Assembly (NCBI GenBank): GCA_001464065.1
Contig: LNDN01000001.1
Span: 1-64,000 of the forward strand
Length of the DNA: 64,000 nucleotides
Reading direction: 5' to 3'
Source of the DNA: Acidobacteria bacterium Ga0077522
Lineage (GTDB): Bacteria; Acidobacteriota; Vicinamibacteria; Vicinamibacterales; Vicinamibacteraceae
Shown: piece after piece, positions 12,084 to 20,290 of the stretch
Position numbering within the stretch: the first letter of the stretch is position 1
Layout of the letters: each line of letters starts with the position of its first letter
Notes under the pieces: model-generated
Database searches by the model: none
What the model was told of the DNA's origin: nothing
What the model saw: only the letters and a program-made list of their open reading frames with translations
Made by a program: the position numbers and the translations under genes

Positions 12084-12545
12084 TCAGCGCGCGCGCATCG
12101 ATCGGCGCAGTCGCGCCGACAGTCCGAGCAAGCCCACGCCAATCATGATCGCGATACCGGGTTCGGGAATGGACGACGTACCGGCGACCGGCAGGGCCTC
12201 GTAGGCCACCTGTGGCTCTGCGGGCAGTTTCTCGAAGACCGGGATGCTCAGCAGGCGCGTCGTCAGTTGCTCGTCGTCTGGCCCCTGGGGACCGGCCGGC
12301 CGGATCGGATCTTCGAAGAAGCGGATCGGGGTGACTGGCCGACGCACGTTGGCAAAGTCACCTCCGTAGGCGGCAAAAGCCGCGAAGTCCAGCGGAGTCC
12401 AGTCGAACGCCTCGAACGGCGAGGACGAGGGCGAGTAGGCGAAGCCTCTGGGCGCCTGTCCGGTGCCGAAGCCAATCGTGTCAGCCATGGCGGTGGCGCC
12501 GGTGGCCAGCGTGAGGAAAGCGGCGAGAAACGCGTATCGAAGCAT
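12084..12545 (-). CDS. PEP-CTERM sorting-domain protein
   Basis: This 153-residue exported protein has a signal peptide ([21 protein letters not shown]), a central region rich in Phe, Pro and Ala with no recognised domain, and a C-terminal tail of SIPEPG, a hydrophobic helix and the basic end [10 protein letters not shown]. That tail is the PEP-CTERM signal cut by an exosortase, so the protein is probably surface-bound or part of an extracellular matrix. No exosortase gene is in this window. The start at 12545 is chosen because the signal peptide begins there; the frame extends upstream without support. Two perfect 10-bp direct repeats lie just upstream and a good terminator follows. The specific role is unknown. 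Confidence 0.8.
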   Translation of the reverse strand: MLRYAFLAAFLTLATGATAMADTIGFGTGQAPRGFAYSPSSSPFEAFDWTPLDFAAFAAYGGDFANVRRPVTPIRFFEDPIRPAGPQGPDDEQLTTRLLSIPVFEKLPAEPQVAYEALPVAGTSSIPEPGIAIMIGVGLLGLSARLRRSMRAR

Positions 12546-12567
12546 GAGTACCCCGGACGGGTCCCTG

Positions 12568-12597
12568 ACAGAACCGTCATTCGACGCACAGAACCGT
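12568..12597 (-). promoter_or_regulatory. Paired 10-bp direct repeat upstream of the PEP-CTERM gene
   Basis: ACAGAACCGT occurs at 12568-12577 and again at 12588-12597, an exact 20-bp period (two helical turns), 23-52 bases before the PEP-CTERM start. The spacing suits a dimeric regulator bound to one face of the helix. No regulator can be named. Confidence 0.45.
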
Positions 12598-12695
12598 GAT
12601 CGTCGAACGAGGCTTCTTCCGACGATCTGCCCGGAAACACGGGGCAGCGAGTCGGTGTCGGACGCGTCCTGCCTGATCGCTAAGCAAGTTTCAGT

Positions 12696-12733
12696 CCCGA
12701 CCGTCACGCCGGCACGGGGGCCTGACGGTCGGG
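12696..12733 (+). promoter_or_regulatory. Stem-loop in the presumed rpmE leader
   Basis: CCCGACCGTCA at 12696-12706 pairs perfectly with TGACGGTCGGG at 12723-12733 around a 16-base loop, ending 71 bases before the rpmE start. L31 genes of several phyla have structured autoregulatory leaders, so this is a candidate leader; no sequence match to a known class can be claimed. Confidence 0.4.
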
Positions 12734-12804
12734 GCGGGACTCCGGCGGCGGCTCGGGCGGGTGTGCTACGCTTTGGGTTTGTCCGTAGTGGAAGGAGTCA
12801 TGCA

Positions 12805-13059
12805 ATGAAGCCAGCGATTCACCCTGAGTACCACGAGGTCGAGGCCCGGTGCGCCTGCGGCGCCACGTGGAAGGCGCACTCCACGAAGAAGGAACTGCAC
12901 CTCGAAATCTGCAGCAACTGCCACCCGTTCTTCACGGGTCGTCAGAAGCTGGTGGACACCGAGGGGCGCGTGGAGCGTTTCACCCGCAAGTTCGGCGCGA
13001 CGACGGTTGCCGCGCGCAAGGCCGCCGCGGAGAAGGCCAAGAAGGGCACGCCCGCGTAA
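12805..13059 (+). CDS. rpmE: 50S ribosomal protein L31 (zinc-binding type)
   Basis: This 84-residue protein of the large ribosomal subunit begins [19 protein letters not shown] and has the zinc-binding cysteines Cys16, Cys18, Cys36 and Cys39 ([10 protein letters not shown]), so it is the C+ form. The C-terminal tail is extended and lysine/alanine rich ([14 protein letters not shown]). A good ribosome site, GAAGGAG at 12791-12797, decides the start at 12805; the frame runs further upstream without coding character. Zinc-bound L31 can act as a zinc reserve. It is divergent from the PEP-CTERM gene and convergent with mrfB, and a stable stem-loop lies in its leader. Confidence 0.95.
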   Translation: MKPAIHPEYHEVEARCACGATWKAHSTKKELHLEICSNCHPFFTGRQKLVDTEGRVERFTRKFGATTVAARKAAAEKAKKGTPA

Positions 13060-13125
13060 GCAGGCGTCCATGCTGTCCGCATCGCGGTCCGCGTACCGCA
13101 CTGCCGCGAAGGCGGGGCAGCTCCT

Positions 13126-14490
13126 TCAATCGTTCCACAACGGCGCCACCGGCGTGGCTCGCGCGAGTTTGCGTTCGAGCCGGGTCAGTCGCCGGGTGAA
13201 ATCCTCCCGCTCTCCCCGCCCAATCGCCTGCGCGGCTCCGGCTTCGGCATGCCGTCGCGCTTCCTCCAGCTGACCGCCCCGATGTTCGTGGTGGATCGCG
13301 AGCGCTTCGCGTGCTTCGCGCAGCACCTGTGGACGTCCCCCCAGCTGCAGCACCTGCTGCCAGGCCTCGGCGGCCTCGGCGAAGCGGCGCTGCCGCCTCA
13401 GCAACCGCGCCAGTGATCGCGCCGCCGCGCGTCGCAGGTCGCGCGTCTGCCAGTGATCGGCGGCCGCGGCCCTGAAGCAGGCAATGGCCGGGTCGATCCA
13501 GCCGCCCCGCTCATACAGGGCCCCGAGCCCGAACGCCGTCGCTCCGCTCGGCGGGGTGTCGCGCCCGTCCCGGACCAGTTGCTGCGCATGGGCCGTGAGT
13601 GCGGCCAGCGACAGCAGGTCGAGGCGGTTGTGCATCAGCACGGGCTCGAGCACCGCGGCGGACCCGCCGCGGACGAACTGGAAGAATCGCGCCGGGATCT
13701 CGAAGCCGCCCACATCCCCGACACGCCCCACACCGAGCACGGACTCCTCGAGGTGCGTGAGCTTGCACGACCGGTCGCCCTCCTCGGACATGCGCCACAG
13801 GCGACGCGCAGCGTGCAGCATGTCGAGGTGCGGCACGTCGCACACGACCTGCGGCACGCGCTGCATCTCGCCGCGCAGTTCCATCACCGGGACGTCGAAG
13901 GTGCGGCCGTTGTACGTCACCAGCACGGCATCGTCGCCGAGGTAGGCATTGAGGGCGTGCAGCAGGGCGCGCTCGGCGGCGAACGACGGCAGGAGGAACT
14001 GCGTCGTGCGAAAGCCTGCCGGGGTCCACTCCCCCACCCCGGCCAGGAAGGCCAGCATCCCGGCGCCGCCACTGAGGCCCGTCGTCTCGAGGTCGAAGTA
14101 GACCAGTCGCGTCGGCGCGGCTCCCAGGCGAGGCTGTCGGGGCCGCAGTTCACGGCCGGCGAGCAGATCCAGGGTGTCGTCCAGGCAGACGGTGCCGCAC
14201 GCCTCGACGCGCAGGCGCCCGTGATGGTGGTCAGGTTCGTACAGGTGCTCGACGACCACGCAGGGACCGTGGGCGGTGGTGTCGAGACGTGCCCCGGGCA
14301 GATCGCCGATGCCCCCGTCGGGGCGTGCCAGCCGGGGATCGAGCGGCAGGCCCTCCTCGTCGACCGGGGCATACGTGAGTTCACGCACACCTCCGGGCGC
14401 CGGCGTCTCGACACGAGCGTCGGTCGGCGACGGACTGGCACCGGTGCCACGAGCGATGTCGCGCAGCCGCGACAGGGAGGAGGAAGCCAT
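13126..14490 (-). CDS. mrfB: DEDDh exonuclease with TPR region, MrfB/YprB-like
   Basis: This 454-residue protein carries an RNase H-fold DnaQ-like exonuclease domain. Catalytic residues are visible as Asp133 and Glu135 (YFDLETTG), Asp199 (YNGRTFDVP), and His287 with Asp291 (HNRLDLLSL). The C-terminal part (about 310-420) has TPR-like helices (ALYERGGWIDPAIACFRAA, RRFAEAAEAWQQVL). This layout matches Bacillus subtilis MrfB (YprB), which with the helicase MrfA (YprA) repairs mitomycin C damage outside the UvrABC route. Here it begins seven bases after the end of the mrfA-like gene on the same strand, so the pair forms an operon. The role in crosslink repair is inferred from family and synteny. 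Confidence 0.85.
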   Translation of the reverse strand: MASSSLSRLRDIARGTGASPSPTDARVETPAPGGVRELTYAPVDEEGLPLDPRLARPDGGIGDLPGARLDTTAHGPCVVVEHLYEPDHHHGRLRVEACGTVCLDDTLDLLAGRELRPRQPRLGAAPTRLVYFDLETTGLSGGAGMLAFLAGVGEWTPAGFRTTQFLLPSFAAERALLHALNAYLGDDAVLVTYNGRTFDVPVMELRGEMQRVPQVVCDVPHLDMLHAARRLWRMSEEGDRSCKLTHLEESVLGVGRVGDVGGFEIPARFFQFVRGGSAAVLEPVLMHNRLDLLSLAALTAHAQQLVRDGRDTPPSGATAFGLGALYERGGWIDPAIACFRAAAADHWQTRDLRRAAARSLARLLRRQRRFAEAAEAWQQVLQLGGRPQVLREAREALAIHHEHRGGQLEEARRHAEAGAAQAIGRGEREDFTRRLTRLERKLARATPVAPLWND

Positions 14491-14496
14491 CAGGCG

Positions 14497-17013
14497 CTAG
14501 AACGGCACCTCGTCGCCCGTGCTGCCGGAGGCGGCCTGCAGGCGCGCGAGCAGGTCCAGGGCCACGCGCTTGGCGCGCGGGCCGATGTCCCCCATCGGGC
14601 CGACGCACGAGGGACAGCCGACCTCGCAGGGACAGCTCTCGATGAGCTGACGCGTCTGCGTGAGCAGCGCGTCGTGCATGCGGAAGAGCGGGGCGCTGAA
14701 GCCGATGCCGCCCGGGTAGTTGTCGTACAGGAAGACGTGCGCGTCGGCGTCGCCGGTCGCCGGCGCCGGGGGACGACCACCGACGGCCGCTTCCCCGGTC
14801 CCGGTGTCGATCGAGACGCCGAGGTCGCGACGATCGCACATCAGCAGCAACTGGGCGATGGAGCGCATCGCGTGCGCCATGCCGCTCACGCCGTCGCGCC
14901 GATCGTCGGGAGCCCACGGCACCTCGAGGAGCACCGCGCGCGGCACCGTCAGCCAGTACGACGTCGTGTGCATCTGCTGCTCGGGCAGGTCGAGGTCGCC
15001 GGAGCCGACGTTCTCGTTGGTGTAGAACCGGATCTTCTTGAAGCCGACCACCCGCGACACCACGTGCACGTCCCCGTGCGAGCGGGCCGACCGATTGGGC
15101 AGCGGCACGAGCGTGCCGTCGACGCTGGAGTCACCAACGTCGGTGGCCCTCAGCCCGACCTCGCCGAGACTCGTCTCGGCCTCCTCGAGCACGTTCACCT
15201 TGGTGTAGGTGATGGCATCGGTGTAGTAGTCGCACTCGACGCTGCGCACGTAGGCCTTCCGGCCCTCGATGTCCAGCCGCTCGACCTGGAACAGCGCGCC
15301 CTCGAGGATGTAGATGGCCTTCTCGTGCAGGGTCGACAGCGCGCTCGTGTAGTCCGTCTCGCCGATCACCCGCGACCCCTCCGTGGTGTCGACGATGACG
15401 AAGTTGTCCGACGTGATGGCGCGCAGGCTGATGGCATCTGCCGGGTAGGACTCGTGCGTCCAGTTCCACTGACCGTCCGCCGCGTGGACGAAGCCCTCCT
15501 CGCCGAGGACCTGCAGCACCTCCTCGGTGCTGACCGGCGTGCGGCCGAACCGCTCGCCGTCCTGGAACGGCAGCTCGAACGCGGCGCACTTGACGTGGCT
15601 GAGCAGCACGTGCAGGTTCTCGGGATTGATCAGGGCATGCTCGGGTGAGGCATCGAAGAAGTACGTGGGATGCCGCACGATGAACTGATCGAGCGGCGCA
15701 CTCGAGGCGACGAGCACGGCGGCTGACCGGCCCGACCGACGACCAGCGCGCCCTGCGCGCTGCCAGGTGGAGGCGATGGTGCCCGGATAGCCGGCCATCA
15801 CGCACACGTCGAGGGCCCCGATGTCGATGCCGAGCTCGAGGGCATTGGTCGAGACCACGGCGCGCACGTCGCCTTCGCGAAGCCCACGCTCGATCTCGCG
15901 CCGCCGGAGCGGCAGATACCCGCCGCGATACCCACGCACGGCGTCGGTGGCCCCGGGTGGTCCCTGGAAGGCATCCTTCAGGTAGGTCGTGAGAATCTCG
16001 GTGGCCAGTCGGCTCTGCGCAAAGACGATCAGCTGCAGGTTGCGTCGCAGGAACTCCAGCGCCACGCGGCGCGCTTCCGACAGATACGACCGCCGGATGC
16101 CGAGCGCCTGGTTCACGACCGGCGGATTGAGCAGCACGAAGAACTTCTCGCCGCGCGGCGCACCACTCTCGGCCACCAGCGAGAAGGGCTGCTCGGTGAG
16201 CTGCTCGGCCAGCGCCTGCGGGTTGGCGATGGTGGCCGACGTGCAGATGAAGGTCGGATCGGACCCGTAGTGCCGACAGATGCGCTGCAGCCGTCGCAGC
16301 ACATTGGCGAGATGGCTGCCGAACACGCCGCGATACGCGTGCAGTTCGTCGATGACGATGTAGCGGAGATTCTCGAAGAGGCGGGCCCACCGCGGATGGT
16401 GCGGCAGCACGCCGGCGTGCAGCATGTCCGGGTTGCTGAGCACCACGTTGGCCCGGGCCCGGATGGCCCGACGCGCGTCGGCGGGCGTGTCGCCGTCGTA
16501 CGTGAACACCCCGATCTCGCGCTGGGCGGCCGCGCCGACGATCTGGGCCAGCCCCTGCAGTTCCGCGAGCTGATCCTGGGCGAGCGCCTTGGTCGGGAAC
16601 AGGTAGAGCGCGCGCGCGCCCGGCTCGCGCAACACCGTGCTCAGGACGGCGCCGTTGTAGCAGAGCGTCTTGCCCGAGGCCGTGGGAGTGACGACCACCA
16701 CATGCCGCCCGGCCAGCGCGTGCGTCATGGCCTCGGCCTGGTGCGAGTAGGGCTGCTCGATCCCCCGCGCCGTCAGGGCCTCGACGAGTCGCGCCTCGAC
16801 GTCGGCCGGCCACGGCGCATGGCGTGCCGCCTGGGCCGGGATGTGCCGGACCGCGGTGACCACCTTGTCGCCGCTGACCTCGACATGCGTCCCCGGGGCG
16901 CCGTCGCCGCCCGGCAGCGTCGCGGCGGTCCGCGAGTCAGGGGCCAGGTGGCCGAGGGCGTCCTGCAACGCCTGATCCTTGTTCCCGGAAAGGCGAGCCA
17001 CCGTCCCTGACAT
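14497..17013 (-). CDS. mrfA: DEAD/DEAH helicase with DUF1998 zinc domain, MrfA/YprA-like
   Basis: This 838-residue superfamily 2 DNA helicase has the Q-like region QPYSHQAEAM, Walker A TPTASGKT (109-116), motif II DELH (222-225) and the helicase C domain with motif VI QRAGRAGR. The C-terminal DUF1998 region ends with a four-cysteine cluster at 794, 796, 800 and 803 (CPCEVGCPSC), the zinc site that is essential in B. subtilis MrfA. It is somewhat longer than the Bacillus protein (about 750 residues) because of an N-terminal extension of about 50 residues. The exonuclease partner follows immediately. MrfA translocates 3'-5' on DNA; the pair is thought to expose and trim damaged strands. Confidence 0.88.
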   Translation of the reverse strand: MSGTVARLSGNKDQALQDALGHLAPDSRTAATLPGGDGAPGTHVEVSGDKVVTAVRHIPAQAARHAPWPADVEARLVEALTARGIEQPYSHQAEAMTHALAGRHVVVVTPTASGKTLCYNGAVLSTVLREPGARALYLFPTKALAQDQLAELQGLAQIVGAAAQREIGVFTYDGDTPADARRAIRARANVVLSNPDMLHAGVLPHHPRWARLFENLRYIVIDELHAYRGVFGSHLANVLRRLQRICRHYGSDPTFICTSATIANPQALAEQLTEQPFSLVAESGAPRGEKFFVLLNPPVVNQALGIRRSYLSEARRVALEFLRRNLQLIVFAQSRLATEILTTYLKDAFQGPPGATDAVRGYRGGYLPLRRREIERGLREGDVRAVVSTNALELGIDIGALDVCVMAGYPGTIASTWQRAGRAGRRSGRSAAVLVASSAPLDQFIVRHPTYFFDASPEHALINPENLHVLLSHVKCAAFELPFQDGERFGRTPVSTEEVLQVLGEEGFVHAADGQWNWTHESYPADAISLRAITSDNFVIVDTTEGSRVIGETDYTSALSTLHEKAIYILEGALFQVERLDIEGRKAYVRSVECDYYTDAITYTKVNVLEEAETSLGEVGLRATDVGDSSVDGTLVPLPNRSARSHGDVHVVSRVVGFKKIRFYTNENVGSGDLDLPEQQMHTTSYWLTVPRAVLLEVPWAPDDRRDGVSGMAHAMRSIAQLLLMCDRRDLGVSIDTGTGEAAVGGRPPAPATGDADAHVFLYDNYPGGIGFSAPLFRMHDALLTQTRQLIESCPCEVGCPSCVGPMGDIGPRAKRVALDLLARLQAASGSTGDEVPF

Positions 17014-17099
17014 CGTCCGTCGATGCTACGCCGTGGGCCTGGGGCGATCAAGAGACGAAACGTCCGCCTGGCCATCGCCGGAGCCGATGCCGGCCAAAC

Positions 17100-17122
17100 G
17101 TTAAAGTTGTTAAGGATGTTAT
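17100..17122 (+). repeat. Three GTTAA-type direct repeats, 9-bp period
   Basis: GTTAA at 17100, GTTAA at 17109 and GTTAT at 17118 form an AT-rich block inside otherwise very GC-rich DNA, in the divergent promoter region of mrfA and the membrane-protein gene. The spacing suits a regulator site or a melted promoter region. Confidence 0.4.
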
Positions 17123-17162
17123 GCGGTCGTGCTAGCATCCAGCCCTTCACGCTGACTCGACC

Positions 17163-19220
17163 GTGACGTCCCGTCTGGTACTCCTGTTGTGGTTCGGGCT
17201 GTTCTGTGGCCTCGCCGTCGCCTTTTCGTGGCCGCTGCCGCTCCATCTCGCGACGCACCTGACCGGGGCGCCCTCGGGAGACACCGGCGTGTATGTCTGG
17301 AACCTCTGGGTGTTCCGGCACGAAGTCCTGCACCAGCAGATGCCGCTCCAGACGGGCACCGTCCTGTCGCTCTCCCCGCGCGTCGACCTGACCCTGCACA
17401 ACTACACGCTGTTCATGGACATCCTGGCGTATCCGCTCATCGGACCGCTGGGACTGGTGCGCGCCTTCAACGTCGTCTACCTCGCGATGATGGCGTTGAC
17501 GGCCTGGTGCACGGCGCGCCTGGCCTGGGCGCTCTGTGGGCGCCACTGGGAGTCCTGGCTCGCGGGGGTGGCGTTCGCCTTCTCGCCAGTCCTCATGGCG
17601 AGGAGCACGGCGCATTTCTCGCTCGTGGCCGCCGCCCCGCTGTCCGTGCTGCTGCTGATCATGGTCAAGGCCGAGGGCAAGGGACGCGCCCGTGATGCCG
17701 TCGCTGCCGGCGCCACGCTGGCCTGGGCCGCGTTCTGCGACATCTACTACGCGGTCTACGGTGTCCTGCTGATCGGCGCCTGGATCCTCGCCTCCGTCGT
17801 GTCGATCTCGCGTGCCGATCGGCTCGAAGGGTCCTCCGCCTTTGCCCGCCGCGTCACACGGGGCCTGGTCATCGTCGCCGCCACGTTCGTCGCCGCCATC
17901 GCCCTTCAGGGCGGTCTCGTCCAGGTGGCCGGCCTCCGCATCAGCATGCGATCGCTCTACACGCCCATGCTGGTGCTGACGCTGCTCGTCGTCCTCCATG
18001 CGCTGGTCGTGTGGACGCCGAAGATCGAGTGGCGCTACCGGTTCGCGCCGTGGCATGCGTGGTTCGCGGCGGTGATGGTCGTGACGGCGGCGACGCTGCT
18101 GTCGCCGGTGCTGATGACGTATGGCCAGCGCCTGCTCCAGGGCCGGATGGCGGGCCCGGCGATCTACTGGCGCAGCAGTCCTCCGGGCGTGGACCTGCTG
18201 GCCTTCGTCATGCCCAACCCGACGTCGCCGTGGTTCGGGGGGCCGTTCAAGGCGTGGATCGAGGCGCAACGCGTCGACGGCTTCGCCGAACTCACCGGCG
18301 CCCTGCCGCTGGTGGCGCTGGCGGTGATCGGCGTCGCGTGGGTGTGGGCCGGCTGGCGTCCGGCCCGACGCCGCTGGCTGTGGATGCCGGCCGTCTTCGC
18401 GATGCTGGCGCTCGGGCCGTTCGTCCATGTCGCCGGCATCAACACCCACATTCCCGGCCCGTGGGCCCTGCTGCGCTACGTGCCGATCGTCGGCCTGGCG
18501 CGATCGCCGTCGCGCTTCGTCGTCCTGGTCGCCCTCGGGGTGGCCCTGCTCTTCGCCATGGCCCTGGTGGCGATCGGCCAGCGCTGGCCGCATCGACGCC
18601 GGCTCGTGCTGGGCGTGCTCACCGCGGTGCTGCTGGTGGAACTCGCGCCGGTGCCACGGACGCTGTACGACGCCAGGACCCCCCAGGTGTTCCACCGGAT
18701 CGCGGCCGACCCGCGCGAGGACGTGCGGGTGTTGTCGCTGCCCTTCGGCGTGCGCGACGGGACCTCCTCGCTCGGAGACTTCAACCCGCTCACGCAGTAT
18801 CAGCAGACGACCCACGGCAAGCGTCTGGTCGGCGGCTATCTGTCGCGGGTGACGCGCGAGCAGAAGCAGTCGATGCTGCGGTTTCCCGTGCTCGACTCCC
18901 TGATGACCCTCAGCGCACCGGGGCCGGCCACCGCGCTCACCGAGCACCAGCGTCGACGCGCCTTCGCCTCGCGTGATCGCTTCATGCTGGCGGCCAACCT
19001 GGCCTACGTGGTGACCGACGACCGCCGCACCTCGCCGGCGCTGCGCGCGTATGCCATCGAGCTGTTCCGGCTCGAGGCGCTCGAATCCGGCGAGGGGTAC
19101 ACGCTGTACGCCCCCCACCCTGACGCCGACGCCATCCAGCAGGCGTTCATGGCGCCGCCTCTCACGCCGCTGCCGGAGTCGTCGTCGCGAGGGGGGCAGG
19201 CGGCGCGGCGCGCGCCCTGA
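17163..19220 (+). CDS. GT-C-like multi-pass membrane protein
   Basis: This 685-residue protein has about a dozen hydrophobic helices over residues 5-500 and a soluble C-terminal domain (about 510-670). After the first helix it has WPLPLHLATHLTGAPSGD, with Asp40 placed where GT-C lipid-linked sugar transferases carry a catalytic acid. It is clearly related to the protein encoded at 40484-42628, which has WPLPAHLAT and a matching acidic loop. A membrane glycosyltransferase or related role in envelope polysaccharide or protein glycosylation is likely, but no substrate can be named. GTG 17163 is the start; an AT-rich repeated block lies upstream. It is followed by a LysR gene 14 bases later on the same strand. 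Confidence 0.65.
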   Translation: MTSRLVLLLWFGLFCGLAVAFSWPLPLHLATHLTGAPSGDTGVYVWNLWVFRHEVLHQQMPLQTGTVLSLSPRVDLTLHNYTLFMDILAYPLIGPLGLVRAFNVVYLAMMALTAWCTARLAWALCGRHWESWLAGVAFAFSPVLMARSTAHFSLVAAAPLSVLLLIMVKAEGKGRARDAVAAGATLAWAAFCDIYYAVYGVLLIGAWILASVVSISRADRLEGSSAFARRVTRGLVIVAATFVAAIALQGGLVQVAGLRISMRSLYTPMLVLTLLVVLHALVVWTPKIEWRYRFAPWHAWFAAVMVVTAATLLSPVLMTYGQRLLQGRMAGPAIYWRSSPPGVDLLAFVMPNPTSPWFGGPFKAWIEAQRVDGFAELTGALPLVALAVIGVAWVWAGWRPARRRWLWMPAVFAMLALGPFVHVAGINTHIPGPWALLRYVPIVGLARSPSRFVVLVALGVALLFAMALVAIGQRWPHRRRLVLGVLTAVLLVELAPVPRTLYDARTPQVFHRIAADPREDVRVLSLPFGVRDGTSSLGDFNPLTQYQQTTHGKRLVGGYLSRVTREQKQSMLRFPVLDSLMTLSAPGPATALTEHQRRRAFASRDRFMLAANLAYVVTDDRRTSPALRAYAIELFRLEALESGEGYTLYAPHPDADAIQQAFMAPPLTPLPESSSRGGQAARRAP

Positions 19221-19234
19221 GGTAGGCTCGGGCC

Positions 19235-20134
19235 ATGGCGTTCCTGAACTATCACCACCTGCGCTACTTCTGGGCGGCCGTGAAGGAGGGCGGCGTCACG
19301 CGGGCCTCACGCAAGCTGAATGTCACGCAGCCGACCGTGAGCAGCCAGATTCGCGAACTCGAGGACGCCCTCGACCAGCCGCTGATCGACCGCGACTCGC
19401 AGCCGCTGGTCCTGACCGAAGCCGGGCAGATCTGCTACCGCTACGCCGAGAAGATCTTCGAACTCGGTCGCGATCTGGTCGACGAGTTGAACGGCCACCC
19501 TGCCGGCAAGCCCTTCGACCTCTCGGTCGGGCTCGTCAACAGCGTGCCGAAGCTGCTCGCCCATCGCCTCCTCCAGCCGGCCCTCGGCCTGCCCGAGTTG
19601 CGGCGCGTGCGCTGCTTCGAGGATCGACGAGAGGCCCTCATCGAGGAGCTCGTCAGCCACCATCTCGATCTGGTCATCACCGACGCGCCACAGCCGCCGA
19701 TGCGCAAGCAGAAGGTCTACAACCACCTGCTGGGGGAATCCACGGTGCTGCTGTTCGCCACGGAGCGACTGTCGGCGATGTACCGACGTGGATTCCCGAC
19801 CTCGCTGCACGGCGCGCCGATGCTCGTGCCCACGCAGAACACGTCGCTGCGGCGGTCGCTCGACGCCTGGTGCCGGCGCAAGGGCATCACGCCGACCATC
19901 GTCGGGGAGTTCGAGGATCCGGCCCTGATGAAGGTGTTCGGCGAGGCCGGCTCCGGCATCTTCCCGGCGCTCGCGGCCGTCGAGGCCGACGTGCGCCGCA
20001 TGTGCGACGTGCGCGTGCTCGGCTCGCTCGACGACGTGGTCGAGCGCTTCTACGCCATCTCCGCCGAACGGCGGGTGCGGCATCCCGGCGTGGCCGCCAT
20101 CGCCGACGGTGCCAGGTACCGCCTCCTCAGCTGA
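19235..20134 (+). CDS. LysR-type regulator, NhaR-like
   Basis: This 299-residue protein has an N-terminal winged helix (NYHHLRYFWAAVKEGGVTRASRKLNVTQPTVSSQIRELE) and a LysR substrate-binding domain. Segments such as YFW, RCFEDRREALIEELVSHHLDLVITD, GEFEDPALMKVFGEAGSGIF and ISAERRVRHPGV line up with E. coli NhaR, the activator of Na+/H+ antiporter and envelope genes. No antiporter gene is nearby; the neighbours are a membrane protein upstream and an HtrA-like protease downstream. In related bacteria NhaR-like proteins also control stress and polysaccharide genes. The subfamily call is sound, the target is unknown. Confidence 0.8.
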   Translation: MAFLNYHHLRYFWAAVKEGGVTRASRKLNVTQPTVSSQIRELEDALDQPLIDRDSQPLVLTEAGQICYRYAEKIFELGRDLVDELNGHPAGKPFDLSVGLVNSVPKLLAHRLLQPALGLPELRRVRCFEDRREALIEELVSHHLDLVITDAPQPPMRKQKVYNHLLGESTVLLFATERLSAMYRRGFPTSLHGAPMLVPTQNTSLRRSLDAWCRRKGITPTIVGEFEDPALMKVFGEAGSGIFPALAAVEADVRRMCDVRVLGSLDDVVERFYAISAERRVRHPGVAAIADGARYRLLS

Positions 20135-20290
20135 CGACCGTCCACGCCCATAGGCAGAGCCTTCGGCCGACGGTTGGCTTTATCGATTGGACAGCGGCCG
20201 ACGCCCCACCTACCGTCGAGGAACCGGTCAGGCCGCGTCGCGCCTGTGCGGCGCCAGCCCTGGCCGTCCGGCAACCCGAGGAGCGCGTGC

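Noticed and set aside
12600-12720. A sigma-54 (-24/-12) promoter for the PEP-CTERM gene
   Set aside because: No TGGCAC-N5-TTGC pattern was seen on the minus strand there.
17101-17140. A -10/-35 promoter for the membrane-protein gene using TTGTTA and TAGCAT
   Set aside because: The spacing is 20 bases, too long for a normal promoter, so I list only the repeat.
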